Shown: positions 1-7,546, numbered from the stretch's first letter. The stretch: 8,902 nucleotides of DNA from Oscillospiraceae bacterium (GCA_016296045.1 JAEDKB010000052.1:1-8902); one strand, 5' to 3'. Numbers and translations: made by a program. Notes: generated from the sequence alone by a model not told the origin.

Positions 1-43
1 ACTCAATCGCCTTTTTCTATACCCTTTGGTCTCACATCAATTG

Positions 44-63
44 TAACGCTACATAACGCTACA
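44..63. repeat. Tandem 10-bp direct repeat
   Basis: TAACGCTACA occurs twice head to tail with no mismatch (44-53 and 54-63), about 20 bp before the -35 box of the tRNA promoter. No gene is recognisable in the first 80 bases. The repeat could be a protein-binding site or a chance duplication; the sequence does not decide. Confidence 0.6.
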
Positions 64-82
64 AAAACTTTTCTCCCAGGTA

Positions 83-111
83 TTGACTTCAAGCCCGGAC
101 TGTGCTATTAT
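83..111 (+). promoter_or_regulatory. Promoter of the initiator tRNA gene
   Basis: The -35 box TTGACT (83-88) and the -10 box TATTAT (106-111) are separated by exactly 17 bp, close to the sigma-70/SigA consensus. The predicted start near 118 lies about 14 bp before the mature tRNA 5' end, as expected for a stable RNA gene. Confidence 0.85.
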
Positions 112-131
112 ATCCAAGCTGAGTTAAATAT

Positions 132-207
<76 letters not shown>

Positions 208-212
208 TATCG

Positions 213-253
213 AGTGGATGTAACGGATTTCAGTTACATCCACTTCTTTTTTT
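213..253 (+). terminator. Rho-independent terminator of tRNA-fMet
   Basis: A perfect 12-bp inverted repeat (AGTGGATGTAAC, 213-224, against GTTACATCCACT, 233-244) with an 8-nt loop is followed by a T-rich tract ending in seven T. It begins 6 bp after the tRNA CCA. Confidence 0.93.
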
Positions 254-260
254 ACCGATA

Positions 261-291
261 CGGAGTAAGTTTACGCTTACTCCGCTTTTTT
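261..291 (+). terminator. Second hairpin with T run, overlapping the end of the fusion gene
   Basis: CGGAGTAAG (261-269) pairs perfectly with CTTACTCCG (276-284), and the right arm is followed by C and six T on the plus strand. The TAA stop of the leftward fusion gene (277-279) sits inside the right arm. On the minus strand no T run follows the stem, so this is a back-up terminator for rightward transcription rather than a clear terminator of the leftward gene. Confidence 0.55.
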
Positions 292-1620
292 ATCGGCTTC
301 CGGCTCGTCATCAAGGATATCTTCTCCGGCTTCACAGGTGATATATTCCACCGATACGCCTTCACGAAGATCCGCTGAATAAGTAGGCCTGGATAAATCG
401 TTGGGAATCTCGAGATAACCCACGAACTTGTAATAGATTACAACCCGCTGGGTTTTGTTCTTACCTTGACCTTCCACCTCATAAACATCGATGTGGTCGA
501 TCAGTTCCCGAAGAAGCGGTGCGGTCAGAGTCTTCATGCTCATAAACTTCCGAATAGCTTTTACGAAGGCTTCTCTTTCTCCGGCGCGATCTTCCATTCC
601 CTTCAGCTTATCTCTCAGTCCAAGAATCTTTTTCTTCAGCTGATCGCGTTCTACAGAGTACTCTTGTGAAAGAATGCTGTAGTCATCGTCAGAGGTCTTA
701 CCGGAAAGATTATCTTCATAAAGCTTTTTCAGCAGCTTTGGAATCATTTCGATTCTCATTTCCGCCTTGGTCAATTCACCCTGGGCAGCTTTCTTTTCGC
801 TCTCCCATTCCTTTGTGCTCTTTTTAGCCAGAATTTCAGCAAACCTTTCGGTATCATCCACCAGATAATCAGCCAAACGCCGCAGTTCCATTTCAACTAT
901 CGTTGCTATCGAATCAGCACGGATATAGTGCCTTGTCAGGCACGTACCGCGATAATCCTTCACATAGTTTGAGCAGCTGAAGTAATGTATGTCCTTGTTG
1001 ACTGTGTTTGTATGATACCACATTTTTTTGTGGCAGTCAGCGCAATACAGTAAGTCGCAGAAGATGCTTTTAGGACCGTTTTCTTCCTTTGGCGCACGGT
1101 GCTTTGTGTTGGCCAGCATTTTCTGGACTTTGTTGTAGGTGTTCCGGTCGATGATCGGATCATGAACATCCTCAAAGATCAGCCAATCTTCCTTCGGATT
1201 ATCAATGCGTCTGTGGTTCTTGAACGATTTGGAATGCGTTTTGAAGTTCAGAACGTCTCCGCAATACTCCTGTCTTTTCAGAATGTTGTAAACCGAAGTG
1301 CTTTTCCATTTGTACGGATTTGGCTGCTCTTTTTTGCCACCGCGATTGATACCCTTGGATGCCCAGTACGACGTACAGTTGAGATGTCCTTCCTCCTGCA
1401 TTATTCTTGCGATTGTGTCTATGCCATTTCCGTCAATGTAGAGTTTGAAGATCTCTTTGACAATCGGTGCAGCATCCGGATCGATAATCCAACGCTTTCT
1501 GTTCTGAGGGTCCTTCATGTATCCGTACGGCGGTTGGCAAAGCGGTTCTCCCGCTTTGCCTCTCGTCGCATGAGCGGAGCGCACCTTACGGCTGATATCT
1601 CTTGCATAGAACTCGTTCAT
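277..1620 (-). pseudogene. C-terminal remnant of a large serine recombinase (TnpX/TndX-like), catalytic domain absent
   Basis: These 447 residues start at MNEFYARDISRKVRS, the family segment that normally follows the resolvase-type catalytic domain. Then come the recombinase DNA-binding domain (QPPYGYMKDP..., about 1065-1175 of the fusion), a zinc ribbon with Cys 1229, 1232, 1252 and 1263, a charged coiled coil (about 1290-1385), and a C-terminal stretch (RELIDHIDVYEVEG... onward) like the DUF4368-type tail of clostridial recombinases. The first 140-160 residues, which would hold the nucleophilic Ser, are missing, so this piece cannot cut DNA by itself. It joins the adhesin frame without a stop. 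The Met codon is directly preceded by CAGGAG with no spacer, which makes independent initiation there unlikely. Full-length relatives move ICEs and Tn4451/Tn5397-type elements. The domain calls rest on motif recognition, not on a database search. Confidence 0.8.
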
Positions 1621-4600
1621 CTCCTGTACGTAATAGCTACCGAACGGAAGATCCGATTTCACGGAAGCCTTGCCGTTTTCGCGTACGGACAAAATCTCAA
1701 TGAGACCGCCCGCAGGAATCATGGTTTCGTCAGCTGCGATTAGATCCTCGGCAGCATACAGGCCAAAGGTAACAGCGGAAAGCTCATTGCCGGAGCCGAT
1801 ACCGAACTTCGTATCCTGCGCCATGACCTTGGAAAGAGATACTTCTACCTTCTGGCGGTCATTGGTAAAGCTTGCGGAGGTTTCGGTGATTTCGATTTCC
1901 TGACCCGCATAAACAAGCTCTGCGGAATGAACTTCGTTATTGATGATCATTCCATAAGGAGCTTCGGTTTCTCGGATTTCGTACTTACCAAGATAGAGTG
2001 CCTTGCTTTCGGCAATGCCATCCTCACTGGTGGTTACGGTATCCACGACCTCGCCCGCGCTGTAACGGAGAGTGCCATCCAGCGTATAGACATCCTCAGC
2101 TGAGGTAATTTCATAGGTTGCACCAGCAAGGCCCTTTACCTCATAAACAGGCTGGTAGATTCCGCCGTTCTCGGTGACGCTTGCGAACACTTCACCGGAC
2201 TTGGAGATCTTGATGACGCCTTTCTGCGCCATGTTTTCCTTCTTGACATCAACAATGGTAATGCCGCTTTCCTCAGTGGAATCATCCTGGGTAACGTCAA
2301 ACTTTACCGGATCGGAATTCAGCACGTATCCGTAAGGCGCGGTGACTTCAATCAGTGAATAGCCCTTGCCGTATTCCAGGCGTTCCGGAGTGATCAGCAT
2401 ACCGGCAGCGTTGGTGTAGAAGGTATCGATGGTAGTGACTTCAGGATAAGTGAAGGTCATGCTCACGAGCTCGCCTTCAGGAGTATAGATCTGGAAAGCA
2501 GCACCCGCGTAAGGGATGGTATTTCCGGTTTCAGCGTCAACCTTGATGACCTTGATGAAGGATTCAAAATTGGCGTTGTTGATCAGATAACGGTAGGTCG
2601 CGCCGTTCTTTGCGATGAAGACATCGAAGTCCTTCATCAGTTCACGGCCTTCCCAGCCTTTTACCTGGTGGACAGTGTAAATGCCGTAGGGCATGTCCTT
2701 ACTCTGGGCAAATCCGTTTTCATCGCAGACCAGGTAATCTTTCTCTGTATCCTTGGCTGCGTCATAGCTGCCGGATGACTTGAGATAGACTGCAAATTCA
2801 GCGCCTTCTTCAGGCGTTTCAATCTGAGTTTCGCCGTCATCGGTGTGCTTAATGATAGTCATGTTGCCCTTGATTACCTGCTCGAAGACATCAACGGTAG
2901 GGGCGGAATTGAGTTCCACCGTGTAGTTGTCAGCCTCTGCACCGACATGGTATGAATTGGAGTCCAGGAGATATCCTTCGGAAGGCTCGATCTCTCGGAT
3001 GCTCCAGTCATTTCCGCAGACATAGTAGGCAGTGGTGAACTGACCGCTCTGATCGGTCACGTAGGTATCAACGAGCTGGTTGCCCTTGTAGATACCGTAC
3101 TTTGCACCGGCAAGAGAAGCATCGCCCTGAGCGGTTCCTGCTTCCTTATCAGACTTGGTGACAGTTACGTTGAACTTCTTGAGCACGTTACTGAAGCTCT
3201 TATTGGTAACGGAGTTCCATTCAACTGCTGCGGTCTGGTTCGCGGGAACCACATAGCGGACAGCGGTGTCGATTTCTTCGATGGTATAGCCGGTTCCGAT
3301 AAGAACGTCATCGAAATGGGCCTTGCCGTCTTTTCCGGTAACAGCGAATTCGTTGACCTCAATACCGCTGAGACTGGTGCCGAAGAGATGGAACTTTACG
3401 CCTTCTACAAGGCCGTCTTCAGAGGTCTTTGTCACAACGAGATCCCCGCGACGGAGAACGTTGTTGAAGGAGACTGTAGCTGTCTGACCTGCAAGTACGG
3501 TAACGCGACGGGTTTCCTGAGGCTCGTATTTTTCGTAGCCCTGTTCGGTCACGGTATAAGTGCCGGGCTTCAGGTTGTCCACAGTGATTTCGCCATTGCT
3601 GTTGGTCTTAACGGTTTCATTGACACCTTCGCCGGTAATGGTGAAGCTGATACCATCCAACTTGCCGTCTTCAGACGTCTTGATAATCTTGGCAGAGCCA
3701 TAGCTGACCTTCAGCTTGACATATGCCTTGATAGGGTCGCTGGCAGATGCCGTATAGGTAACAGTGTCCTGAATGCCACCGTCAGGGCCGTACTTATAGT
3801 CCGTCCACACAAGGACTCCACAGCGACTTGCGCTTCTGCTGGCGGTAATAGTTACGCCGTCCGCAGGAGCGTCCGCCGTGCTGATCGTCAGCTTGTTTCC
3901 GGATACACTGAAATCAAAGCCGGTAATATTAGCGGAAAAGCTGAACTTGGAAAGAACATTGTTCGTGTCCGTGAGAGTGGCAACGTATTTGCTGCCGTCC
4001 CATTCAAGCTCGACATTCTGCGCTTTATTTGCAGTCTTTGCCATAAAGCTGGGCAGCTCAGTGTGGCTCTGAACGCTCGCTTCCATACTGTCGTAGTAGG
4101 CAAAAATCTTACTGCGAAGAGGATGGTTGGGACCGACAACGCTCTTCACAGCGTCATAGCTACCGGGACTGACGTGATTGAAATCAGAATCACGCTCGCC
4201 GACTACAGTCTCCCAGACAAGAAGCTGTGTAGCATATGCATGTGCGAGTTTATCGGCATCGTCGGCGTTCTGCGATCTCCAGGAAGTGGAGATATTCCCC
4301 TGATAGCCATACTGCATGATTCGACCGAGCAGAAGTTTGATCTCTTCCGGCTCAATCGTGTTGTTGCACTGGCTGGGATAGTTGTTCCAGAACTCTTCGC
4401 CGAGCCCGGAATAGGTATCGCCGATGTTTCGTGTTACACCGGGTTCGATGCAGTAGCAGACCTTTCCGTCAAAGGAATCCATACAGTGAAGGGTTGTGAA
4501 ATTACCGGCCTGGGATTTCCAGCCGTTCATGTAGGTTTTGGCGGTGTGGCCCCAGCCATCCGCGCCGTAGGTGGTGTTTGCATCACCGTCACGAGGGTAG

Positions 4601-4728
4601 GAAATCATATACGATTCCGCCGTTTCGGTGGCAGCAAATGCATTCGTGCTCATGCCGAGCATTGCTGTAAAGCACATCAGGACTGCAAGCAGTCCCGACA
4701 CGCCACGAGTGAAAATTTTCTTTTTCAT
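277..4728 (-). CDS. Chimeric ORF: secreted thioester/CnaB adhesin fused in frame to a serine recombinase C-terminal part
   Basis: One frame of 1483 codons. Residues 1-32 are a signal peptide (KKK, hydrophobic core, NAFA cleavage region). Residues about 40-180 match a thioester domain: YCIEPG places the candidate Cys at 93, and ATQLLVWE places the partner Gln at 168. Such Cys-Gln thioesters let Gram-positive adhesins bind host surfaces covalently. A beta-rich stretch follows (about 225-340), then six CnaB/SpaA-like modules (about 345-425, 427-516, 518-619, 620-724, 725-834, 836-958) with Lys near the start and E-x-x-AP/GY-type ends, and a seventh cut off at YYVQE (1036). Module 4 has VHQVKG in place of the usual Glu motif. 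From Met1037 the protein is recombinase (separate entry). No LPXTG or C-terminal membrane anchor remains. The start is supported by GGAGG at 4739-4743, though spacing is long (10 nt). Domains are confident; whether the fusion is real and expressed is not known. Confidence 0.8.
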   Translation of the reverse strand: MKKKIFTRGVSGLLAVLMCFTAMLGMSTNAFAATETAESYMISYPRDGDANTTYGADGWGHTAKTYMNGWKSQAGNFTTLHCMDSFDGKVCYCIEPGVTRNIGDTYSGLGEEFWNNYPSQCNNTIEPEEIKLLLGRIMQYGYQGNISTSWRSQNADDADKLAHAYATQLLVWETVVGERDSDFNHVSPGSYDAVKSVVGPNHPLRSKIFAYYDSMEASVQSHTELPSFMAKTANKAQNVELEWDGSKYVATLTDTNNVLSKFSFSANITGFDFSVSGNKLTISTADAPADGVTITASRSASRCGVLVWTDYKYGPDGGIQDTVTYTASASDPIKAYVKLKVSYGSAKIIKTSEDGKLDGISFTITGEGVNETVKTNSNGEITVDNLKPGTYTVTEQGYEKYEPQETRRVTVLAGQTATVSFNNVLRRGDLVVTKTSEDGLVEGVKFHLFGTSLSGIEVNEFAVTGKDGKAHFDDVLIGTGYTIEEIDTAVRYVVPANQTAAVEWNSVTNKSFSNVLKKFNVTVTKSDKEAGTAQGDASLAGAKYGIYKGNQLVDTYVTDQSGQFTTAYYVCGNDWSIREIEPSEGYLLDSNSYHVGAEADNYTVELNSAPTVDVFEQVIKGNMTIIKHTDDGETQIETPEEGAEFAVYLKSSGSYDAAKDTEKDYLVCDENGFAQSKDMPYGIYTVHQVKGWEGRELMKDFDVFIAKNGATYRYLINNANFESFIKVIKVDAETGNTIPYAGAAFQIYTPEGELVSMTFTYPEVTTIDTFYTNAAGMLITPERLEYGKGYSLIEVTAPYGYVLNSDPVKFDVTQDDSTEESGITIVDVKKENMAQKGVIKISKSGEVFASVTENGGIYQPVYEVKGLAGATYEITSAEDVYTLDGTLRYSAGEVVDTVTTSEDGIAESKALYLGKYEIRETEAPYGMIINNEVHSAELVYAGQEIEITETSASFTNDRQKVEVSLSKVMAQDTKFGIGSGNELSAVTFGLYAAEDLIAADETMIPAGGLIEILSVRENGKASVKSDLPFGSYYVQEMNEFYARDISRKVRSAHATRGKAGEPLCQPPYGYMKDPQNRKRWIIDPDAAPIVKEIFKLYIDGNGIDTIARIMQEEGHLNCTSYWASKGINRGGKKEQPNPYKWKSTSVYNILKRQEYCGDVLNFKTHSKSFKNHRRIDNPKEDWLIFEDVHDPIIDRNTYNKVQKMLANTKHRAPKEENGPKSIFCDLLYCADCHKKMWYHTNTVNKDIHYFSCSNYVKDYRGTCLTRHYIRADSIATIVEMELRRLADYLVDDTERFAEILAKKSTKEWESEKKAAQGELTKAEMRIEMIPKLLKKLYEDNLSGKTSDDDYSILSQEYSVERDQLKKKILGLRDKLKGMEDRAGEREAFVKAIRKFMSMKTLTAPLLRELIDHIDVYEVEGQGKNKTQRVVIYYKFVGYLEIPNDLSRPTYSADLREGVSVEYITCEAGEDILDDEPEADKKAE

Positions 4729-4738
4729 ATTGGAATAA

Positions 4739-4745
4739 TTCCTCC
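4739..4745 (-). promoter_or_regulatory. Ribosome binding site of the adhesin gene
   Basis: On the minus strand AAGGAGG lies 10 nt before the ATG. The spacer contains GGAATTATTCC, an inverted repeat that overlaps the GG of the Shine-Dalgarno and could form a small stem (GGAA/TTCC) there. No recognisable promoter lies between it and the terminator of the preceding lipoprotein gene. Confidence 0.7.
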
Positions 4746-4766
4746 TTAAATTTTGAATTTTGAGAT

Positions 4767-4794
4767 AAAAAAAGCGCCGTATTTCTACGACGCT
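4767..4794 (-). terminator. Terminator between the lipoprotein and adhesin genes
   Basis: On the minus strand AGCGTCGT pairs with ACGGCGCT (one internal mismatch, 6-nt loop), followed by seven T. It begins 20 bp after the lipoprotein stop and ends 38 bp before the adhesin start, so adhesin expression needs read-through or a promoter upstream of the hairpin. Confidence 0.75.
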
Positions 4795-4814
4795 TTCATG
4801 GTTGATATGAAGTT

Positions 4815-5549
4815 TTATGCGTAACCGATGTAGATCTGGTATTCGCCTCCGCCGAGATCCTCGTACCAGATCCAGACGTCAGTGATATCCTTGTCTTTTG
4901 CATACCGATTAAGACGCCCGGACAGATCTCGCTCAAGATAAATGCTTCGGGCGTTGGCATCGGTTGGATTATCCCAGCAGTCAACTGCTTCCGGGTTTAA
5001 TACCAGGCCAACACTTTGGGCATAGCCTTTGGCAAAACTGATCCATGTGTTGTTATCAAAAACTTGCTCCGGTTCCGGCTCTGATTCCGGTTCGGGTTTT
5101 GTTTCCGCTACCGGCTTAGTTTCCGGAACAGGCGCTTCTGTCTCTTGGGGAGTCTCCACTGGGGGGACGGTCTCCTGTTCTTTTTCCGGCACGGTTACTG
5201 CCGGTTCCGTTTCAACAGGCCGTTTTTTCTCCGGAGGTTTTGCTTCAGTTTGTTTCTCCGTTACCGGTGGGTCTGTTTCTACGGGGATGGATTTAGTACT
5301 TGGCTGAGAAGAAGATGGTGAGTCCGTTATCTTTGAGATCTCCATTTCTGTTGGGTCTTCATCCTGCGTAACAGGCGCAGAAATAGCCTCATCGGATTGA
5401 TCCGTCTCAGTCTCTTCCTGCACCTCAACAAGCTGCTCTGTATCCGCATCCTCAGTGAGCTTTGTGGACTCAGGTAAACGGACATTCTGAGATTTACAGC
5501 CTGAAAAGAGAAATATCAAAGTCAAAAAAACAGCGACAAGCTTTCGCAT
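4815..5549 (-). CDS. Predicted lipoprotein with Pro/Glu/Thr-rich stalk and small C-terminal domain
   Basis: 244 residues. The N-terminus is a lipoprotein signal: RK, a hydrophobic core, and lipobox LFSGC with Cys18 as the lipidation site. Residues about 25-165 are low complexity, rich in Glu, Thr, Pro and Val with repeated PVET/PETKP-like units, typical of an extended, disordered wall-spanning stalk. Residues about 165-244 are a compact domain, from FDNNTWISFAKGYAQSVGL through LNRYAKDKDITDVWIWYED to the end; I do not recognise its family. GGAGGTG lies 5 nt before the ATG, and a plausible promoter lies just upstream. A terminator follows, so the gene may be its own unit. Position between parB and a surface adhesin suggests a cell-surface accessory of a conjugative element, perhaps in mating contact, exclusion or host interaction; that role is inference. 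The stalk also produces Ser/Gly-rich plus-strand frames that are not genes. Confidence 0.85.
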   Translation of the reverse strand: MRKLVAVFLTLIFLFSGCKSQNVRLPESTKLTEDADTEQLVEVQEETETDQSDEAISAPVTQDEDPTEMEISKITDSPSSSQPSTKSIPVETDPPVTEKQTEAKPPEKKRPVETEPAVTVPEKEQETVPPVETPQETEAPVPETKPVAETKPEPESEPEPEQVFDNNTWISFAKGYAQSVGLVLNPEAVDCWDNPTDANARSIYLERDLSGRLNRYAKDKDITDVWIWYEDLGGGEYQIYIGYA

Positions 5550-5575
5550 ACGGACACCTCCAGTGGTTTTCCCGT

Positions 5576-5605
5576 ATTTTACAACAAGCCTTATTCGCTT
5601 AGCAA
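5576..5605 (-). promoter_or_regulatory. Candidate promoter of the lipoprotein gene
   Basis: On the minus strand TTGCTA (5600-5605) and TAAAAT (5576-5581) are separated by 18 bp. The predicted start would give a 5' UTR of about 20 nt that contains the GGAGGTG site. The -35 box is imperfect. Confidence 0.5.
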
Positions 5606-5626
5606 ATGTGCGGCTTATATTCTTCT

Positions 5627-5658
5627 TTTCAGCTGGTATCTTCTCTTTCAGCTGGTAT
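5627..5658. repeat. Two 13-bp direct repeats, 19-bp period, next to TTAATTAATTAA
   Basis: TTTCAGCTGGTAT occurs at 5627-5639 and 5646-5658. Each copy contains the palindrome CAGCTG, and the second runs into the palindrome TTAATTAATTAA. The repeats lie in the 152-bp gap between the parB stop and the lipoprotein start. Spacing near two helical turns is typical of protein-binding sites. This gap holds no gene. Confidence 0.7.
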
Positions 5659-5701
5659 TAATTAATTAACTATCAGGGGAGAGTATGAGAGGGGGACGCA
5701 G

Positions 5702-6646
5702 TCATCTTGCATTGTCTTTTTGCCTTTCAAGATGCCGCTGATAGTATTCCAGTGCTTTGAGAATATACTCACCGGTACGCTCGTAGGGAACGCTTTCGGG
5801 AATATATCTTCGAGCCTGATCGTAACGGATGTTGATCTTTTCTCGCTGGTTTGGTTTCTCCTCGTTGATGATCGTCTCAATCACGTGAGGACCAAGCGTC
5901 TTGTCCTTGGAGAAAGCTTTTAGCCTTTGCGCTTGGGCAAGAGAAGGCGTCGCATCTGCGTACAGCATGGCCTCGTGGAGACATTGCTGCTCGTCTTCCG
6001 TGAGATAGGAAAGCTCGACTGCGGGACGAAATGCGATTTTGCCCTCATCTACCATTTCCAAGATTTCAGGAATTAACTCGTTCAAGCGAATATATCTACG
6101 TACTTGGTCTCCACTTTCACCGGCAGAAGCACCAATTAGGTCCGCTGATTCTCCGGCTTTCAACTTACCCGCCACTGGCGTGGAAGTTAGATCCGATCTC
6201 TGACCTTGTCTTTTCATGGCTTCAAGCTTCATTTTATAAGACTTAGCTTTCTCACTTGGAAGAATCGTAGTTCGCTGACAGTTTGAGTCCACCATTAATA
6301 TAATGGCTTCATCACGTGTCAATTCGCGGATTTCGGCTTTCACAGTTTCGAGCCCGGCTATCTCGCACGCTTTTGTGCGTCGATGACCAGATACAATTTC
6401 GTACCTGCCGTCATCTTTTTTTCGTAAGGTAATAGGAGTAATCAGGCCGCGTTCTTTGATGCTTTCGACCAAGAGCTGCATATCTTCATCCATTCTGACC
6501 TGGAAAGGATGATCCGGGAAAGGATCGATTTCCGAAAGAGGAATGTCATAGATACGTGGCAGCTTGTTTTCGGCACGTTCCTGATCAGTCATGAACAGTT
6601 CATCGTACCCAGTCAGGCCCAGATCGATTTTTTGACCGCTCTTCAA
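5702..6646 (-). CDS. parB: ParB/Spo0J-family partition protein
   Basis: About 314 residues from the chosen TTG start. ParB proteins bind centromere-like parS sites, load as CTP-dependent clamps and, with ParA, segregate plasmids, chromosomes or excised elements. Visible features: the N-terminal ParB/sulfiredoxin-like fold (RIYDIPLSEIDPFPDHPFQV, about 31-50), the CTP-binding GHRR motif (87-90), the second nucleotide-contact segment around NCQR (122-125), a central helix-turn-helix region (about 150-225) with GDQVRRYIRLNEL, and a charged C-terminus. An upstream ATG at 6712 would add 22 residues (MLTTKTERLLL...) that are simply parA read in another frame. The TTG at 6646 has GGAGG nine bases upstream and gives the expected family N-terminus (KIDLGLTGYDELF). 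The gene overlaps the end of parA by 47 bp, so translation is probably coupled. It is likely an ICE-type ParB, because the leader and neighbours are not those of the chromosomal soj-spo0J locus. Confidence 0.9.
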   Translation of the reverse strand: MKSGQKIDLGLTGYDELFMTDQERAENKLPRIYDIPLSEIDPFPDHPFQVRMDEDMQLLVESIKERGLITPITLRKKDDGRYEIVSGHRRTKACEIAGLETVKAEIRELTRDEAIILMVDSNCQRTTILPSEKAKSYKMKLEAMKRQGQRSDLTSTPVAGKLKAGESADLIGASAGESGDQVRRYIRLNELIPEILEMVDEGKIAFRPAVELSYLTEDEQQCLHEAMLYADATPSLAQAQRLKAFSKDKTLGPHVIETIINEEKPNQREKINIRYDQARRYIPESVPYERTGEYILKALEYYQRHLERQKDNAR

Positions 6647-7427
6647 TGCCTTCCACCTCCTTTGCCATAGCTTCGTACGCAACAGCAACCTTTCCGTTTT
6701 TGTCGTGAGCAAAAATGCTCTGACCGGTTAAGCTGCACTCGGCTGCGCGGACTGAATGAGGGATCTCCGTATCAAAGACACGAATATTCTGTCCCACTCC
6801 GGACCGTAAAGAGTCGATGATGTTGCGAGCGTTGCTGGTTCGGCTGTCTACCATCGTGAGAAGAATTCCATCTATTCTCAGATTCGGATTGATGCTTCTT
6901 TTTACTTTAGAAATAGAATGAAGCAACAGATTCAAACCCTTTGTAGACAGGAAATTCGGCTGTGACGGAATGATAACGCTGTCAGCCGCGACAAGCGCGT
7001 TGATAGTCATCATGCCGAGCGACGGCATACAGTCTATTAGGATATAATCGTAATCTTGTCGAACCGTGTCGATATAGTTTCGAAGAACATACTCACGGCT
7101 CATTGTATTGAACAGTTTTGTTTCCATTGCGGACAGTTCAATGTTCGACGGGAGCAAATCCACACCTTCATCGTGGGAAATGATACCAGCGTATGAATCT
7201 ATAGGTTCATCATTAATAATGCCGTCCAGCACAGAGGCAAGCGAGACGTCCAGTTCATCGGGAGCCTTAATTCCAAGACTGACCGTCAAGCTGCCCTGTG
7301 GGTCGGCATCAATGAGGAGAACCTTATAGCCATCATTGGCCAGCCCAACGCCCAGATTTACGGTGGTGGTTGTTTTGCCAACCCCGCCTTTCTGGTTGGT
7401 GACTGCAATCACTTTGCAGTTTTCCAT
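6600..7427 (-). CDS. parA: ParA/Soj/MinD-type partition ATPase
   Basis: 275 residues, the normal length for small ParA ATPases. ParA binds ATP, dimerises on nucleoid DNA and is released by ParB, moving the partner DNA through the cell. The deviant Walker A motif is intact (KGGVGKTT, residues 13-20, with both lysines), the switch/Walker A' segment is DADPQG (40-45), and the Walker B strand is YILIDCMPSLG with Asp132. There is no N-terminal HTH extension, so autoregulation would not come from a ParA-borne DNA-binding domain as in P1-type ParA. GGAGGAAACCCAA precedes the ATG at ideal spacing. parB starts inside the last 47 bp. The upstream 400 bases hold a structured leader with tiny reading frames, one of which (7409-7546) runs across this start codon, so translation may be coupled to it. 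No clear promoter was found. Confidence 0.95.
   Translation of the reverse strand: MENCKVIAVTNQKGGVGKTTTTVNLGVGLANDGYKVLLIDADPQGSLTVSLGIKAPDELDVSLASVLDGIINDEPIDSYAGIISHDEGVDLLPSNIELSAMETKLFNTMSREYVLRNYIDTVRQDYDYILIDCMPSLGMMTINALVAADSVIIPSQPNFLSTKGLNLLLHSISKVKRSINPNLRIDGILLTMVDSRTSNARNIIDSLRSGVGQNIRVFDTEIPHSVRAAECSLTGQSIFAHDKNGKVAVAYEAMAKEVEGIEERSKNRSGPDWVR
6656..6660 (-). promoter_or_regulatory. Ribosome binding site that sets the parB start
   Basis: On the minus strand GGAGG, inside the last codons of parA, lies 9 nt before TTG at 6646. The upstream in-frame ATG at 6712 has no comparable site. Confidence 0.75.
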
Positions 7428-7546
7428 TTGGGTTTCCTCCTTTTATTGAATATGTCCCCATAAAGGGGTAGATCTTTGCAAGCTATTTTTCCTCGAACCC
7501 CGCTTACAGGGAAATCATCAAGCGCCCGGTTGCTAACCGGATCCAT
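7409..7546 (-). CDS. Possible 45-aa leader peptide overlapping the parA start
   Basis: An ATG frame running from MDPVSNRALDDFPVSG to KWKTAK. It reads through the parA Shine-Dalgarno and stops 17 bases after the A of the parA ATG, a classic layout for translational coupling. GAGGGTGAG lies about 7 nt before the ATG. The coding sequence spans the strong hairpin CCGGTT/AACCGG and the pair CGCTT/AAGCG. The same DNA could simply be structured RNA with an accidental open frame. I do not recognise the peptide. Confidence 0.35.
   Translation of the reverse strand: MDPVSNRALDDFPVSGVRGKIACKDLPLYGDIFNKRRKPKWKTAK

Noticed and set aside
3316..4749. Long plus-strand open frame (477 codons)
   Set aside because: It is antisense to the adhesin, whose signal peptide, thioester motifs and CnaB repeats are clear; it has no ribosome binding site or recognisable domain.
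5882..6318. CACGTG cores at 5882-5887 and 6313-6318 as parS sites
   Set aside because: The flanks do not give the palindrome of the Spo0J/ParB consensus (TGTTTCACGTGAAACA-like); both lie inside parB and look accidental.
6647..6712. ATG at 6712 as the parB start
   Set aside because: The extra 22 residues are parA coding DNA read in another frame, and the TTG at 6646 has the GGAGG and the expected family N-terminus.
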